Below the pieces are notes generated by a model, which had not been told where the DNA came from, searched no databases, and saw only the letters and a list, made by a program, of their open reading frames with translations. The translations under genes and the position numbers were made by a program. A DNA stretch of 64,000 nt, from the NCBI RefSeq assembly GCF_041381155.1, contig NC_091142.1, positions 6,947,778-7,011,777 of the forward strand, read 5' to 3'. Source of the stretch: Argopecten irradians (taxonomy: Eukaryota > Mollusca > Bivalvia > Pectinida > Pectinidae). Shown here in pieces: positions 1 through 10,543 of this stretch; position 1 is the stretch's first letter, and the number at the start of each line of letters is the position of its first letter.

Positions 1-1835
1 GGGTAAAATTGAATAAAATTTCAAAAAACTTCTTCTCCACTCACAGATGTGATGGAATTAAATACTCTTCATAGATAGAAAGGTCCTAAGGTCCTTTACA
101 AAAATTGTGAATTATATGACCCTGGGGTCTCAGGTTTCCCCCTGGGGAGGGGTTAAATTTACTATAGTTTATATAGGGAAAACACATTTTTGAGTATTAT
201 TTGATCATTTGTAATAGGAAATGAGTCAAATATTGTCAGAATTATCAGTATGAGATGGCCATTGAATCCTATCAACCAATGTTCCATGACTGACCCCCAG
301 GGGCCTTAGGGGCGGGGTCAAAAGGGGTCAAATAGGCTACAACTTCAAAAATCTTCTTCTGAAATTCTGGAAATGGTAGAATCACATACTCTTCATACAT
401 GGAAAGGTCTTGAGGTCCTCTACAAAAATTGTGAATTATATGACCCTGGGGTCTCACGTTTCCCCCTGGGGAGGGGGTCAAGTTTACTATAGTTTATATA
501 GGGAAAAACATTTTATGAGCATTTTTTGCTCAATTTTCATAGGAAAGTAGTCAAACTTGTTTAGAATTATTAGCCTGAGGTAACATTTTAATATTATATC
601 TATATTGGTTCTGGTCAACCCCCTCGGGGCAGGGGGCGGGGCCAAAAGGGGCAAATTGGCTAAAACTTTAAAAATCTTCTTCTTAAATACTTGAAATGGT
701 AGAATCAAATACTCATCATAGATGGACAGGTTTTAAGGTGTTTTATATAAATTGTGAATTATATGACCCTTGGGTCTCATGTTTCCCCCTGGGGAGGGGT
801 TCAAGTTTACTAAAGTTTATATATGGAAAACACATTTATGAGCATTTTTGCTCAATTTTCATAGGAAATGAGTCAAACTTGTTTAGAATTATTAGCCTGA
901 GATAAAATTTTAATATCATATCTATATTTGTCCAGGTCAACCCCCTCAGGGCAGAGGGGTGGGGCCAAAAGGGACAAATAGGCTAAAACTTTAAAAATTT
1001 TCTTCTTAAATACTGGAAATGGTAGAATCAAATACTTGTATTGGATGGACAGGTCTTAAGGTGTTTTATGCAAATTGTGAATTATATGACCCTTGGGTCT
1101 CAGGTTTCCCCCTGGGGAGGGGGTCAAGTTTACTTTAGTTTATATAGGAAAAACACATTTATGAACATTATTTGCCTAGTTTTCATAGGAAATTAGTCAA
1201 ACTGGGTTAGAATTATTAATCTGAAATAGCATTTTAACATCATATCCATATTGGTCATGGCAGACCCCCAGGGGCCAGAGGGGCGGAGCCAAAAGGGGTC
1301 AAAATGGTAATTTCAAAAATCTTCTTTTTGAATTCACAGATTTCATGGAACAAGATACTCTTGATAGATTGGAAGGTCTGAAGGCCCTTTACAAAAATTT
1401 GTGAATTTCATGGCCCTGGGATCTCAGATTTTCCCCTGGGGAGGGGGTCAAATTAACTATAGTTTATATAGGAAAAACACATTTAGGAACATTATTTTTC
1501 TTAGTTTTCATAGGAAATTAGTCAATCTGGGTTAGAATTATTAGCCTGAGATAGCTTTTTAACATCATATCCATATTGGTCCTGGCCGACCCCAAGGGGC
1601 CAGAGGGGTGGGGCCAAAAGGGGTCAAAATGGATAACATTTCAAAAAACTTTCTTCTGAATTCACAGATTTGATGAAACCAAATAATCTTCATAGATTAA
1701 AAAGTCTAATTAATAAAATCACTGACTGACTTCAAGGGCCTGATGGGCCAATACATAGTGTTTATATGCATGTCTTTGTTTCATTCTGTGTCTGAACTCA
1801 GGTGACCGCTAAGGCCCATGGGCCTCTTGTTACAA
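1..1835. repeat. 323-bp tandem array of an interspersed mollusc-type element, right end
   Basis: The phrase TGACCCTGGGGTCTC and its variants recur at about 117, 441, 764, 1087 and 1410, giving a period of 323-324 bp and about five copies. Each copy carries a GTTTATATAGG motif, a TTTTCATAGGAAA motif and a C-rich/G-rich stretch near CCCCTGGGGAGGGG. The array ends near 1800-1832 with GGTGACCGCTAAGGCCCATG followed by GGGCCTCTTGTT. The same type of terminus closes the element at 4589-5396, so this is probably the tandem core and right end of a related element whose left end lies outside the window. Short open frames inside it are not conserved between copies, so no gene is called. Confidence 0.85.
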
Positions 1836-1845
1836 ATATTTTATT

Positions 1846-2326
1846 ACACCAACCACTGTCCCAACTGGAATAACGAAGTGGGGCAGCAATTTCACTATGA
1901 CGCAAATACTTTTTTAGTCTCCCATAGTACAAAGCTACAATGGTTCCAACTTAGAATAATTCACCACATAACTCACAAATAATTTCCTTTTCAAAGCCAA
2001 GCTAGCTACAAGCCCTTTATGTACATTTTGTAACAAGGGACCAGAAACAATAGCCCACTGTCTATGGGAATGTATAGAGGATCAAAGCTTATTACATGAA
2101 CTTGAAACTCTAATGGACATTTTATTTATTCCTTTTTCAAAAAATCTCATCTATCGGAGTTTTGTCACCAAATACTAATCGAATTGATAACGAAATAATA
2201 AATTGTAATTTTACTAAGATTATAATAAAACACTACATCTATAAGAATAGATGCTTGAATAAATCTTTAAACTTAAATGCTCTTATTAATGCTATAAAGG
2301 AGCACTTATCGGCTCTGAAATTTTAA
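1846..2326 (+). pseudogene. C-terminal remnant of a LINE (non-LTR retrotransposon) reverse transcriptase ORF
   Basis: Translation in shifting frames gives LQWFQLRIIHHITHK, then (after a stop) KAKLATSPLCTFCNK followed by GPETIAHCLWEC, and finally a tail ending NALINAIKEHLSALKF and a stop. The CxxC...H...C arrangement downstream of an RT domain is typical of the zinc-knuckle-like C-terminus of LINE ORF2 proteins, most like L1/Tx1-type elements (family assignment is from memory of such motifs). Frames are broken by at least one stop (after ITHK) and by frameshifts. No RT catalytic motif is present, so this is a dead 5'-truncated copy. Confidence 0.7.
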
Positions 2327-2816
2327 ATAATAACAACAATTAAGGGAAAAACAATTGTTTGAAATTAATTTAAGGAAATGGAAACCACAATGAGAACTTT
2401 ACAATTTGTTTTCTTTCCTTAAATATGCCAATTTTTTCAAATTGATTAAATTAATTAATCTATTATATATACCAGGTATAAATATGTTTACATACACACC
2501 ACATCATATGCATAAACATGTATTTACACATATATACATATTTATAACCATATTACATGTATATCAACAGATTGATTACTACAGACAATTTTCACTCATG
2601 TTTAAGTCTGTCTTTGACCCTTTCAGTGCCGAATTAAGATGTACATTTCCAGCCAAAATATTTCAATACAATATCCTTCCTCTAGAATATATTAACACTA
2701 CAGTGATTGAATCTCCCTACCTCTTTTCACCTCCCCCATCTCTAAACCTCTTTTGTTTTATATCTCCATATACAGTATTCCATTTCTTTTTGTAAAATTT
2801 CTCTTGTTTCTCCATG

Positions 2817-3110
2817 TGTATATGAGTGTGACGGTGTGTGAATGAAGGTGAGGATGTGTGTGTATATGTGAGTGAAAGTGTGATAAGGTGTGTGTAAGAG
2901 TGTGTATAACGGTGTATGTGTACGTTTATAAAAGGCAATAATTATGATGATAATTGATGATATGATGATGAAGATGTTGATGGAAATATGATGATAATGA
3001 TAAATTATGATGATTAAGATGATGGTCACGATGATGATATATGATGAAGATGATAATGATAAAAGATAATCAAGACGTGATGTAAATGATGATGATGATG
3101 ATAAGTTATG
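2817..3110. repeat. Degenerate (GTGTGA)n and (GATGAT)n microsatellites
   Basis: The left half is GTGTGTGAATGAAGGTGAGG-like purine/TG repeats. The right half is GATGAT trinucleotide repeat with interruptions. Both strands are open over long distances only because of this low complexity. Confidence 0.85.
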
Positions 3111-4055
3111 ATATATACTAAATATTTTAAAACAGATAAGGAATCTATCAAATATGAAACATGAAACATGAATTGATATCAACATACAATGCATTAATTA
3201 TTAAAAACGAAGTTAATTACAACTCATAATATGATAACCATATTATGTACACATCAGTACTTAAGAAGAAATAAAGTTAAAACTACTAAATATAAAATGA
3301 TTACATCATTATGTACATATCAGTCTAGATTACCATAAAATATGGCTCCCACATGCGGAAACTGAAACTGAAAATATACACAATATTTAATAAAATATGT
3401 AATAAACACAAACTTAATAAATAATTTAAAAAATATAAATAAAACATTGCTAATAGTACTACAACAGTTGTTTACAGTCTCAGGCTATGCATGTAACGGA
3501 ATTTTAGGTCACATTTGAATTTAATTGAAAGTTCTTGTTTTGGCTGATTTTGCACGTTTTCTTTGTCCAGGTTTTTTTCCGCATGTTTGTTTTGGCCTCG
3601 GACAGTGGAAGTCAGCACGAGAGGCCAAAACAAAATTGCTGATTTTCCCTTTTTTGCTTTTTAAAAATCGATTGAAATATGCCTTTTTGTCTGTTTGAGT
3701 TTTTTCTTGCCAGATGTAGGGCGCTACATAGAAAGTTTGTGTTTGGTTAGTTAACCGAAAATTCCCTGTTCCATGTAGAGCTCTACGTAAATCTAACATT
3801 TGCATTTCTTGGGCCGGTTACGCGGTTTTGATAGTTAATGAATTAAAGATGGACCTAGTGATTGCATATTGTCTGTAACATAGGCCTTTAGCATTGAAAA
3901 TAAAGAAACGGTCGCAGTGGTTGTTCTGAATTACGAAAACGGCAAAGGTGTACATTTCCTGCTTAAGGGAGGTAACCGCTATTACAAACTTAACGTTAGT
4001 ATGTCATACTGTCAGCAAAGTTCCGTACACGTTTTTGGTAGTTATTGAAAATATT

Positions 4056-4145
4056 GGGTAAGTTATGAATAGTTTTGGGTAAGTTTTGGGTAGTTTTGGG
4101 TAAGTTTTGGGTAGTTTTGGGTGGTTTTGGGTAGTTTTGGGTAAA
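4056..4145 (+). repeat. G-rich minisatellite, unit GGGTAGTTTT / GGGTAAGTTTT
   Basis: Eight or so tandem 10-11-bp units carry GGGT blocks at regular spacing, so four or more GGG runs lie close together. This could fold as a G-quadruplex. It resembles telomeric repeats in style but is not the animal TTAGGG unit. Confidence 0.8.
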
Positions 4146-4588
4146 TCGTCGTGCCGGTTATGATTGTTATGATGAAGATGATAGTTAGTAAAACTAGTAT
4201 GTATACTCCATCATTTCATATATTACCCGCCACTATAATTCCCTTACTGAAGCTTTCGATTTTCGTTGGTAAGGGATTTCCAGTGTATCTCTGGTATTTG
4301 TACTGCTGTATAATGTATGCTTTATTTTGAATGATTGTGATTGGTTTATTATTTTTCTTTGTGATTGCATCTTAGCAGTGCTTTGATTACTTCTCATTCT
4401 ATGTATATTCTTGTTTCATTTCTGTTGTATATAGCTGATTCAATGATGTATAATCAAAATAATACTGTATAAAGGAATAAAATATGATTGATTAAATCAT
4501 ATTTAGCGTAAATCCTTTTGTTCTTTCTATGTAGCTAGTTTATATTAAAATTTTGGATCCGCTGCCCGGTTTATATGTGATCATTTTT

Positions 4589-5396
4589 AGCTCACCTGGC
4601 CCGAAGGGCCGGTGAGCTTATGTCATGGCGCGGCGTCCGTCGTCCGTCCGTCGTCCGTCCGTCAACATTTCCTTTAAATCGCTACTTGTCATAAAGTTCT
4701 GCATGGATTATAACCAAATTTGGCCAGAAACATCTTTTAGGGAAGGGGATCATATTTTGCATAAATGGTGACCCTGACCCCCCTGGGGCAGGAGGGGCGG
4801 GGCCCAATAGGGGAAATAGAGGTAAATCCTATAAATCGCTACTTGTCCTAGAGTTCTGCATGGATTATAACCAAATTTGGCCACAAAAATCTTTGGGAGA
4901 AGGGGAACAGAATTTGTATAAATTTTGGCTCTGAGCCCCCGGGGGCAGGATGAGTGGGGCCCAATAGGGGAATTTGAGGTAAATCCTATAAATCGCTACT
5001 TGTCCTAAAGTTCTGCATGGATTGTAACCTAATTTGGCCACAAACATCCTTGGGGGAAGGGGAACAGAACTTGTATAAATTTTGGCTCTGACCCCCCAGG
5101 GGCAGGAGGGGCGGGGCCCAATAGGGGAATTAGAGGTAAATCCTATAAATCGCTACTTGTCCTAGAGTTCTGCATGGATTGTAACCAAATTTTGCCACAA
5201 ACATCCTTGGGGGAAGGGGAACAGAACTTGTATAAATTTTGGCTCTGACCCCCAGGGGGCAGGAGGGGTGGGGTCCAATAGGGGATTTAGAGGTTAATAT
5301 TAAAATTCCTTCAGAAAAGAAACAATGAACCTGTATTCAGAAAATTATTTGGCATTACAAACCAGGTGAGCGATACAGGCCCTCTGGGCCTCTTGT
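4589..5396. mobile_element. Non-autonomous element with 157-bp tandem core and GGCCC hairpin termini
   Basis: The left end is a near-perfect hairpin, AGCTCACCTGGCCCGAAGGG... closing with GGTGAGCT. The right end is CAGGTGAGCGATACAGGCCC followed by TCTGGGCCTCTTG. The AGGTGAGC and GGCCC blocks are shared by the two ends in inverted and direct forms. A core unit marked by AAATCGCTACTTGTC repeats at about 4677, 4834, 4991 and 5148, which is exactly 157 bp each. There is no transposase. A tandem core between short structured ends is the architecture reported for bivalve pearl/Helentron-type non-autonomous elements. That family assignment is inference. Confidence 0.75.
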
Positions 5397-6561
5397 TTTC
5401 ATTTTGTCTTGTCACATATACAAGAAAACACTAAATCGCACATTGCAAATCCTTCTCAGTTTCTATATACAATGTATCACTAATCATGTAATCACAAGTA
5501 AAAACGTTGTCTTGCAAGAGCAAGCTTAAATAGGCTATGTCCATCCTCGGAAGACATTTCAGAAATTAATAATATTCGTTATAGAAGGATGACTATGGAT
5601 GTTTTAGGTTTACCAGGTTTATATGTGATGAATGCATTTGTATGGTTGACTGCACTCATAAACACGTGAGTGAGAATGGGAATGCTTTACCTGGTCCTGG
5701 TTTGACACGTGATGAATAGAATGATATGGATGAATGCACATTGTTGCTATTTTCAGTATATGCTACCCACCTGGTTTATAAGTGATGAATCCTTTGTATA
5801 GTAGGGTTTTATTAACACAAAAGGAATTGTGTTTTAAGTGAGAGATAAGCCTCAAACTGTACTATATGAACGGGCCTCGTTGATCTACCCTCTCACAAAT
5901 ATAGTTTTCGGCTTATCTCCTTAACATATATTATGAGTCATTGTAGTACCAGGGTATTTTGTGTTCTTCAAGCAATTTGAACTGACATTATCTGACAAAT
6001 ACAATTTGACAATAAATCATTTGGTTTTATCTATGCATATTTTTAACGAAGAAAATGAACTTATATATCAGATCAAACAAACGCATTTTGAACTTCTTCT
6101 CCAGTTCTACCAGTGCATTTTAGCTGAAACTTGAATGAAATGATCCTGACAAAGTCCCAACAAAGGTCTATTATTTTTCGGGTTGATCCGAAATCCGTCA
6201 AGTTCTCAAGTTCTTCCTGTGTAATTTAGCTGAAACTTGCATGAAATTATCCTGACATTGTCCTGACCAAGTGTTGTTAAATCCAAGATGACCGCTACAG
6301 CCGCCTTCTGAAAAGACATTTTGAGCTTCTTCTCATGTTCTACCGGTGCGATTTGGCTGAAGCTTGCCTGCCTGAAATGATCCTGATATTATCTTGACAA
6401 AGCGTTGTTACATTGATACCAAATCGAAGATGGCTCAGTACCATGACAACATATATCTACATGTACTTAATTTCTTATATTACTATTGACAGGGAAGTTA
6501 CATGTAGATGACCGTTAAGGCCCTTGGGCCTCAACGTATGACATGTGGCAGTATCCAAACC
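5397..6561. other. Non-coding; ~118-bp degenerate triplicate near 6080-6380 and a third element terminus at 6496-6534
   Basis: The phrase TTTAGCTGAAACTTG and close variants recur about every 118 bp (near 6120, 6226 and 6350), each followed by GAAATGATCCTGAC. It closes with GATGACCGTTAAGGCCCTTG followed by GGCCTCAACG, the same terminus type as the elements at 1-1835 and 4589-5396. No gene is seen. Confidence 0.6.
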
Positions 6562-6758
6562 ATAGTCCGTTAAACCTGCCTATATTATTAGGCTTTTTTT
6601 TAATTAATTTATTTTGCCTAATATATATTATGCAATTTAAAAAGAAAACCTATAGGCAGGATATATCATTTGTCTTTTTTTAAAATTTTGCCTTATATAT
6701 ATTAGGCAAAAAATAATAAAAAAAAAAGCGCCTAATAATATAGGCAGGTTTAGCGGAC
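6562..6758. mobile_element. 197-bp MITE with ~29-bp terminal inverted repeats and a 10-bp target duplication
   Basis: The left end GTCCGTTAAACCTGCCTATA... and the right end ...TATAGGCAGGTTTAGCGGAC are inverted copies differing at one of 29 positions. The perfect 10-bp direct repeat TATCCAAACC lies at 6552-6561 and again at 6759-6768, as expected of a target-site duplication. The interior is AT-rich and itself nearly palindromic. There is no coding capacity. A 10-bp duplication is longer than the 8-9 bp usual for hAT or Mutator-like elements, so the superfamily is left open. Confidence 0.88.
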
Positions 6759-7737
6759 TATCCAAACCTATACAGAGCACGTGCTATAATGTCTCTGATT
6801 GTTCGGGTACTTTGCCTGTCGATTTATGTTAACAATAATTGGGTTACCCGTTCTTTCGTTGGGTAGACTCAGGACAGGGAACACGTACATACATATACTA
6901 TGTAATATCTCACGCGTGTATTGGATTTATAAGCTTATAGTTAGGCTAGAAATTGAGTAATTGTGCGAGCGTTATTCAACCTTTGTAATGTCTATTAATT
7001 AAATATTTTAACGCTACCTCAGATAACATAAAAAAATAAGGCAATTTTATGTCAAATGTCTTTTGACGGGGCGATGCAAGGTCCATTATTTGTGATATCG
7101 CATATTTTCAAGTAGCTGCAATATTGTAGCTCAAAAGACTTTTAGACAGAAAATGATGTCGTCTTTAGAGCTACAATTGGTGCCTATTACTGATAATGGA
7201 GCAAAGTAATGATAAAAACGTTTGTTGGCATTTTATCGTACTTGTTTGATATCGCCAACCTACTAGGCAATAAAACTGAACCACATAAAATATTGAATTC
7301 TCATCGAGGCATTATTTTTTTTACATAATACATATGGAGGTCTTTTCTGAAGAGTGTATATACGGCAAGTCCACAAATTGTGAATTTGACGTCTTGTGAG
7401 CGGTACGGTAGATATTAAGAATAGTAGTTATGTTTGTTTTGGACAAAAATAATATGTAAATGCATGTATACGCATAAAATACTTGGAAACCTACAGAAAA
7501 GTATAGAAAACTGTGCCCGAGTGATTTTCGGAGGCAGTGCTCCACTACGACACATAGGGACCAATTCGTACCCGACCGAAAAGTATAGTAGGCCGGGTAC
7601 GTATATTCGTTCTAATTTTCAAGTAATGATACATGTATATTGTAGAACATGACCTATTCGTGGGTACTTTCTTTCGTGGTGTTGAACATAAAAATAATTT
7701 CGTGGGTTGAAATATTAGTGGTTAGCTGATGTAACAA

Positions 7738-7941
7738 TACCGTATTCGACCCAATACGCGCCCATGTCCCTACTAGCGCCCTCCCCCTTTTGAGGCCTCA
7801 ATTTCAATTGCCCGAGACTAAAACTATCGAAACTGTATAGGTGTGCACTTTGCTTCGCAATAATTTCGTTTTCTTAAGCATTTTTTCATATTTTTTTTCA
7901 ACTTTTAAACGGCCGGGGCGCACATTAGGTCAAATACGGTA
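7738..7941. mobile_element. MITE, ~25-bp TIR of TACCGTATTYGACC type
   Basis: The left end TACCGTATTCGACCCAATAC and the right end, read in reverse complement (TTACCGTATTTGACCTAATG), are inverted repeats, each leading into a GCGCCC block. The element is about 204 bp and has no open frame of note. The flanks allow a TA duplication, but this is ambiguous. Confidence 0.75.
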
Positions 7942-9546
7942 AGACATGTATATAAAACCAAGTTCGTCAGTAACCACGAAACCACCGACGATTTCTATTC
8001 AACGAATATTTTATGTCATACGTATTTTAACTCTTTGAAGGAGTTTTCTTCTCTTGCTAATGAGCATCAACAATAGTTATGATATTAATACATTACAGTG
8101 AAGAGGAAAGAGAACAGAATGAATATAACATTTTATTTATTTATTTCGCTGGACAACACATGAAGTAGTTAGCACATTGTAAATATCTAATTAAACAATA
8201 CAGATAATCGTTTTTATGACATTTTTTCGCAGTGAAATATAAGCATAAAGGAGATATACTTCATTCCATTGAAAATGTCAATTTTGATATTTTTCAATCG
8301 GTTTTGACCAATCGGAATGCAGCATTGATAGTGAAAATATCATTTTGATTGTTACGTCATTAGTTTGTGCACAAAAATGACGTCATATTTTTGTGTAGAA
8401 ATATGACGTAATGCTCACAGAAATTCGACGTAATAATCACAAGTGTAAATAACATTTGAACTAGTAGTGATGGTCTTTTGTAAATGGAAGCGAGAAAACA
8501 AATGTAATGAATAGAATATTCCCTGCTTCTTGATTATTACCAGTAATATTTCATTGCATGAAGTTGACAATTAGACATTAAAAACTACATTAGATATCAA
8601 AGTTTCCACCTCACTAGATGAAATATAACTGGTATTCATCAAGAAAACAGAAATATCATCTATGTAATTCTTTGTAATTCTTTGCGTTTTATTCACTTTA
8701 TCGCTAATATAGCGAAATTAGATCATTCGCGAGTATCCGATCCACCTCACTCGATGAAATATAACTGGTATTCATCAAGAAAACAGAAATATCATCTATG
8801 TAATTCTTTGTAATTCTTTGCGTTTTATTCACTTTATCGCTAATATAGCGAAATTAGATCATCCGCGAGTATCCGATACACGTTACATGAGTGGCCAATC
8901 ATCGATACCTAAATCCTAGCTGCAAGTTATATCAAAATGTAGGATTTTTGGGGTTCTGTGGACTTTTCTTGATAAAGCTTGACACCATATACTAAGATTT
9001 TCAGTAGGTCAATCCCCTTCGGGAAAATGATGACGTCATTTTTTTAACATGCGGTGGGATCAAGGTTAGAGGTTAAATATCAGAATTATGTCAAATATAT
9101 AATAATACCGGCTTTGGTAGCCAGAATATCAAGATTAAAAATAAATAAACCTTAAATAAACCTTTTATTTATTATATTTTGGCATAAAGTACGTTGTTCA
9201 TGTATAGGTAAATGCTTTATAATACTTTTTATATGGATATTTTGTCAGAATATCGCTAAAAGGATAAAGTTTAGTCATTAATAGAAAAAAAAAAATAAAA
9301 AAAAAAAAATTCCCCAAAATGGATTTTTACATAGTCATATACCATAACTAAGTCTAGAGTATTCATTGGGCCGATAAAAACAATGTAATGGAGTTCAGGT
9401 GTGAGTGACCTGAATATGTTTCTGGCATAAACAACTCGCGGATTAATTAGTTGTTTTGAAACTGATGCGGTTAATGGAAAACAAACCAAAAGGTTGTCAA
9501 CATATATGATAATATTCCTCTGATTAACTATTCATTTACTTCTTGG
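7942..9546. other. Intergenic, CRE-rich segment and a 136-bp tandem duplication
   Basis: Around 8355-8440 there are several TGACGTCA/TGACGTAA-like sites, including a perfect TGACGTCA near 8379. No gene is recognised. The stretch leads to the GH10 promoter. Confidence 0.6.
8606..8877. repeat. 136-bp direct tandem duplication
   Basis: CCACCTCACTAGATGAAATA at 8606 and CCACCTCACTCGATGAAATA at 8742 begin two almost identical 136-bp copies. Only a couple of substitutions are seen, so the duplication is recent or homogenised. Confidence 0.9.
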
Positions 9547-9554
9547 TATATATA
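9547..9554 (+). promoter_or_regulatory. Candidate TATA box of the GH10 gene
   Basis: TATATATAG lies about 112-119 bp upstream of the chosen ATG at 9666. This spacing allows a short 5' leader. It is only a motif match in AT-rich DNA. Confidence 0.35.
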
Positions 9555-9665
9555 GGGTTCTTAATAATCTAGCTCTGTTTTGTCTTGGTGGCGAGATTAC
9601 AGGAAATAGAAAGTATCCACTATACTGTGAGTGTATTCATAAAACGGTTTGTTGGAATACAATAA

Positions 9666-10512
9666 ATGGATATAATACTGGTCCAACTCCTTATAGCGGG
9701 GACTTTGGTTTTGGGTGTGACAGGAACTAATTTACTGACAAATGGTGATTTTGAGGGGCCAAAGCTCTGGCCCCATTGGAGAAGGTCGGGATGTTCCTGG
9801 GCCATAAGTACCACGGAGTACCGTGGAGGGGCACAGAGTGTCAGTATCACAGGCAGGTAAATAATGACTGCATTAAGTAAATTACACAGGCAATATCTTC
9901 AGGTAAATTTGACATGAAAAAATCTTGACCTGAAATTCACATGAAATTCACTTGAAATTGAAGTCATTTTCACATGAAGAAAAATGTCATGCGAATTAAG
10001 GTCAAAATTTTCATTTGAATGTCATGTCAATTTCAGACCAATTTTAATTTTATAGTTTTATAACCTGAATTATCCTTTTGAAAGTGAAAGCTTACTTTTT
10101 TGAATACCGTTTCAAATATATAATCTTCGTCATACTTTGAGTCGTGCCATGGTATTGGTTTGAAATGTATTGAAATATGCTTCATCTTTAAAAATCTCGT
10201 ACTAAAATGACATATAATTGCACGCTTTTGATTGTAGATGTTAATTTCTTAATGCAGTGTTAATCACCTGTTTAGTAAGACAGTACATGTATATAATATA
10301 CGCTTATTATATTAAAAAGGAAATCATAAACTTTGTAAAATAGAAATGAAATTTTCCATAATCAAGTTATCCCTTAGAAAGCGACATCGCTTTACATGTT
10401 TCAATATCTTTGCTTTTTTCGTTTCCATCTTATGCTTTCGTAACCGCTTCATTTATTTAAAAAAAAATCATCATCATCGTCGGCGTCGTCGTCGTCGTCA
10501 TCGTCGTCGTCG

Positions 10513-10543
<31 letters not shown>

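Larger units (their letters stand above)
2327..4588. other. Non-coding stretch; microsatellite and G-rich repeat inside
   Basis: No gene is recognised. A 94-codon basic open frame on the minus strand (3521-3805) has no recognisable domain and no supporting splice or start context. About 4200-4500 resembles an AT-rich 3' untranslated tail, with AATAAA-like sites, but no coding exon is attached to it. Confidence 0.5.

Noticed and set aside
2406-3194. Overlapping open frames of 73-150 codons on both strands
   Set aside because: They lie in TG/GAT microsatellite and AT-rich sequence. The proteins are low-complexity (His/Thr/Ile/Ser runs) and frames are open on both strands.
3521-3805. 94-codon basic open frame, minus strand
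   Set aside because: No recognised domain, no signal or splice context, and no second copy to show conservation.
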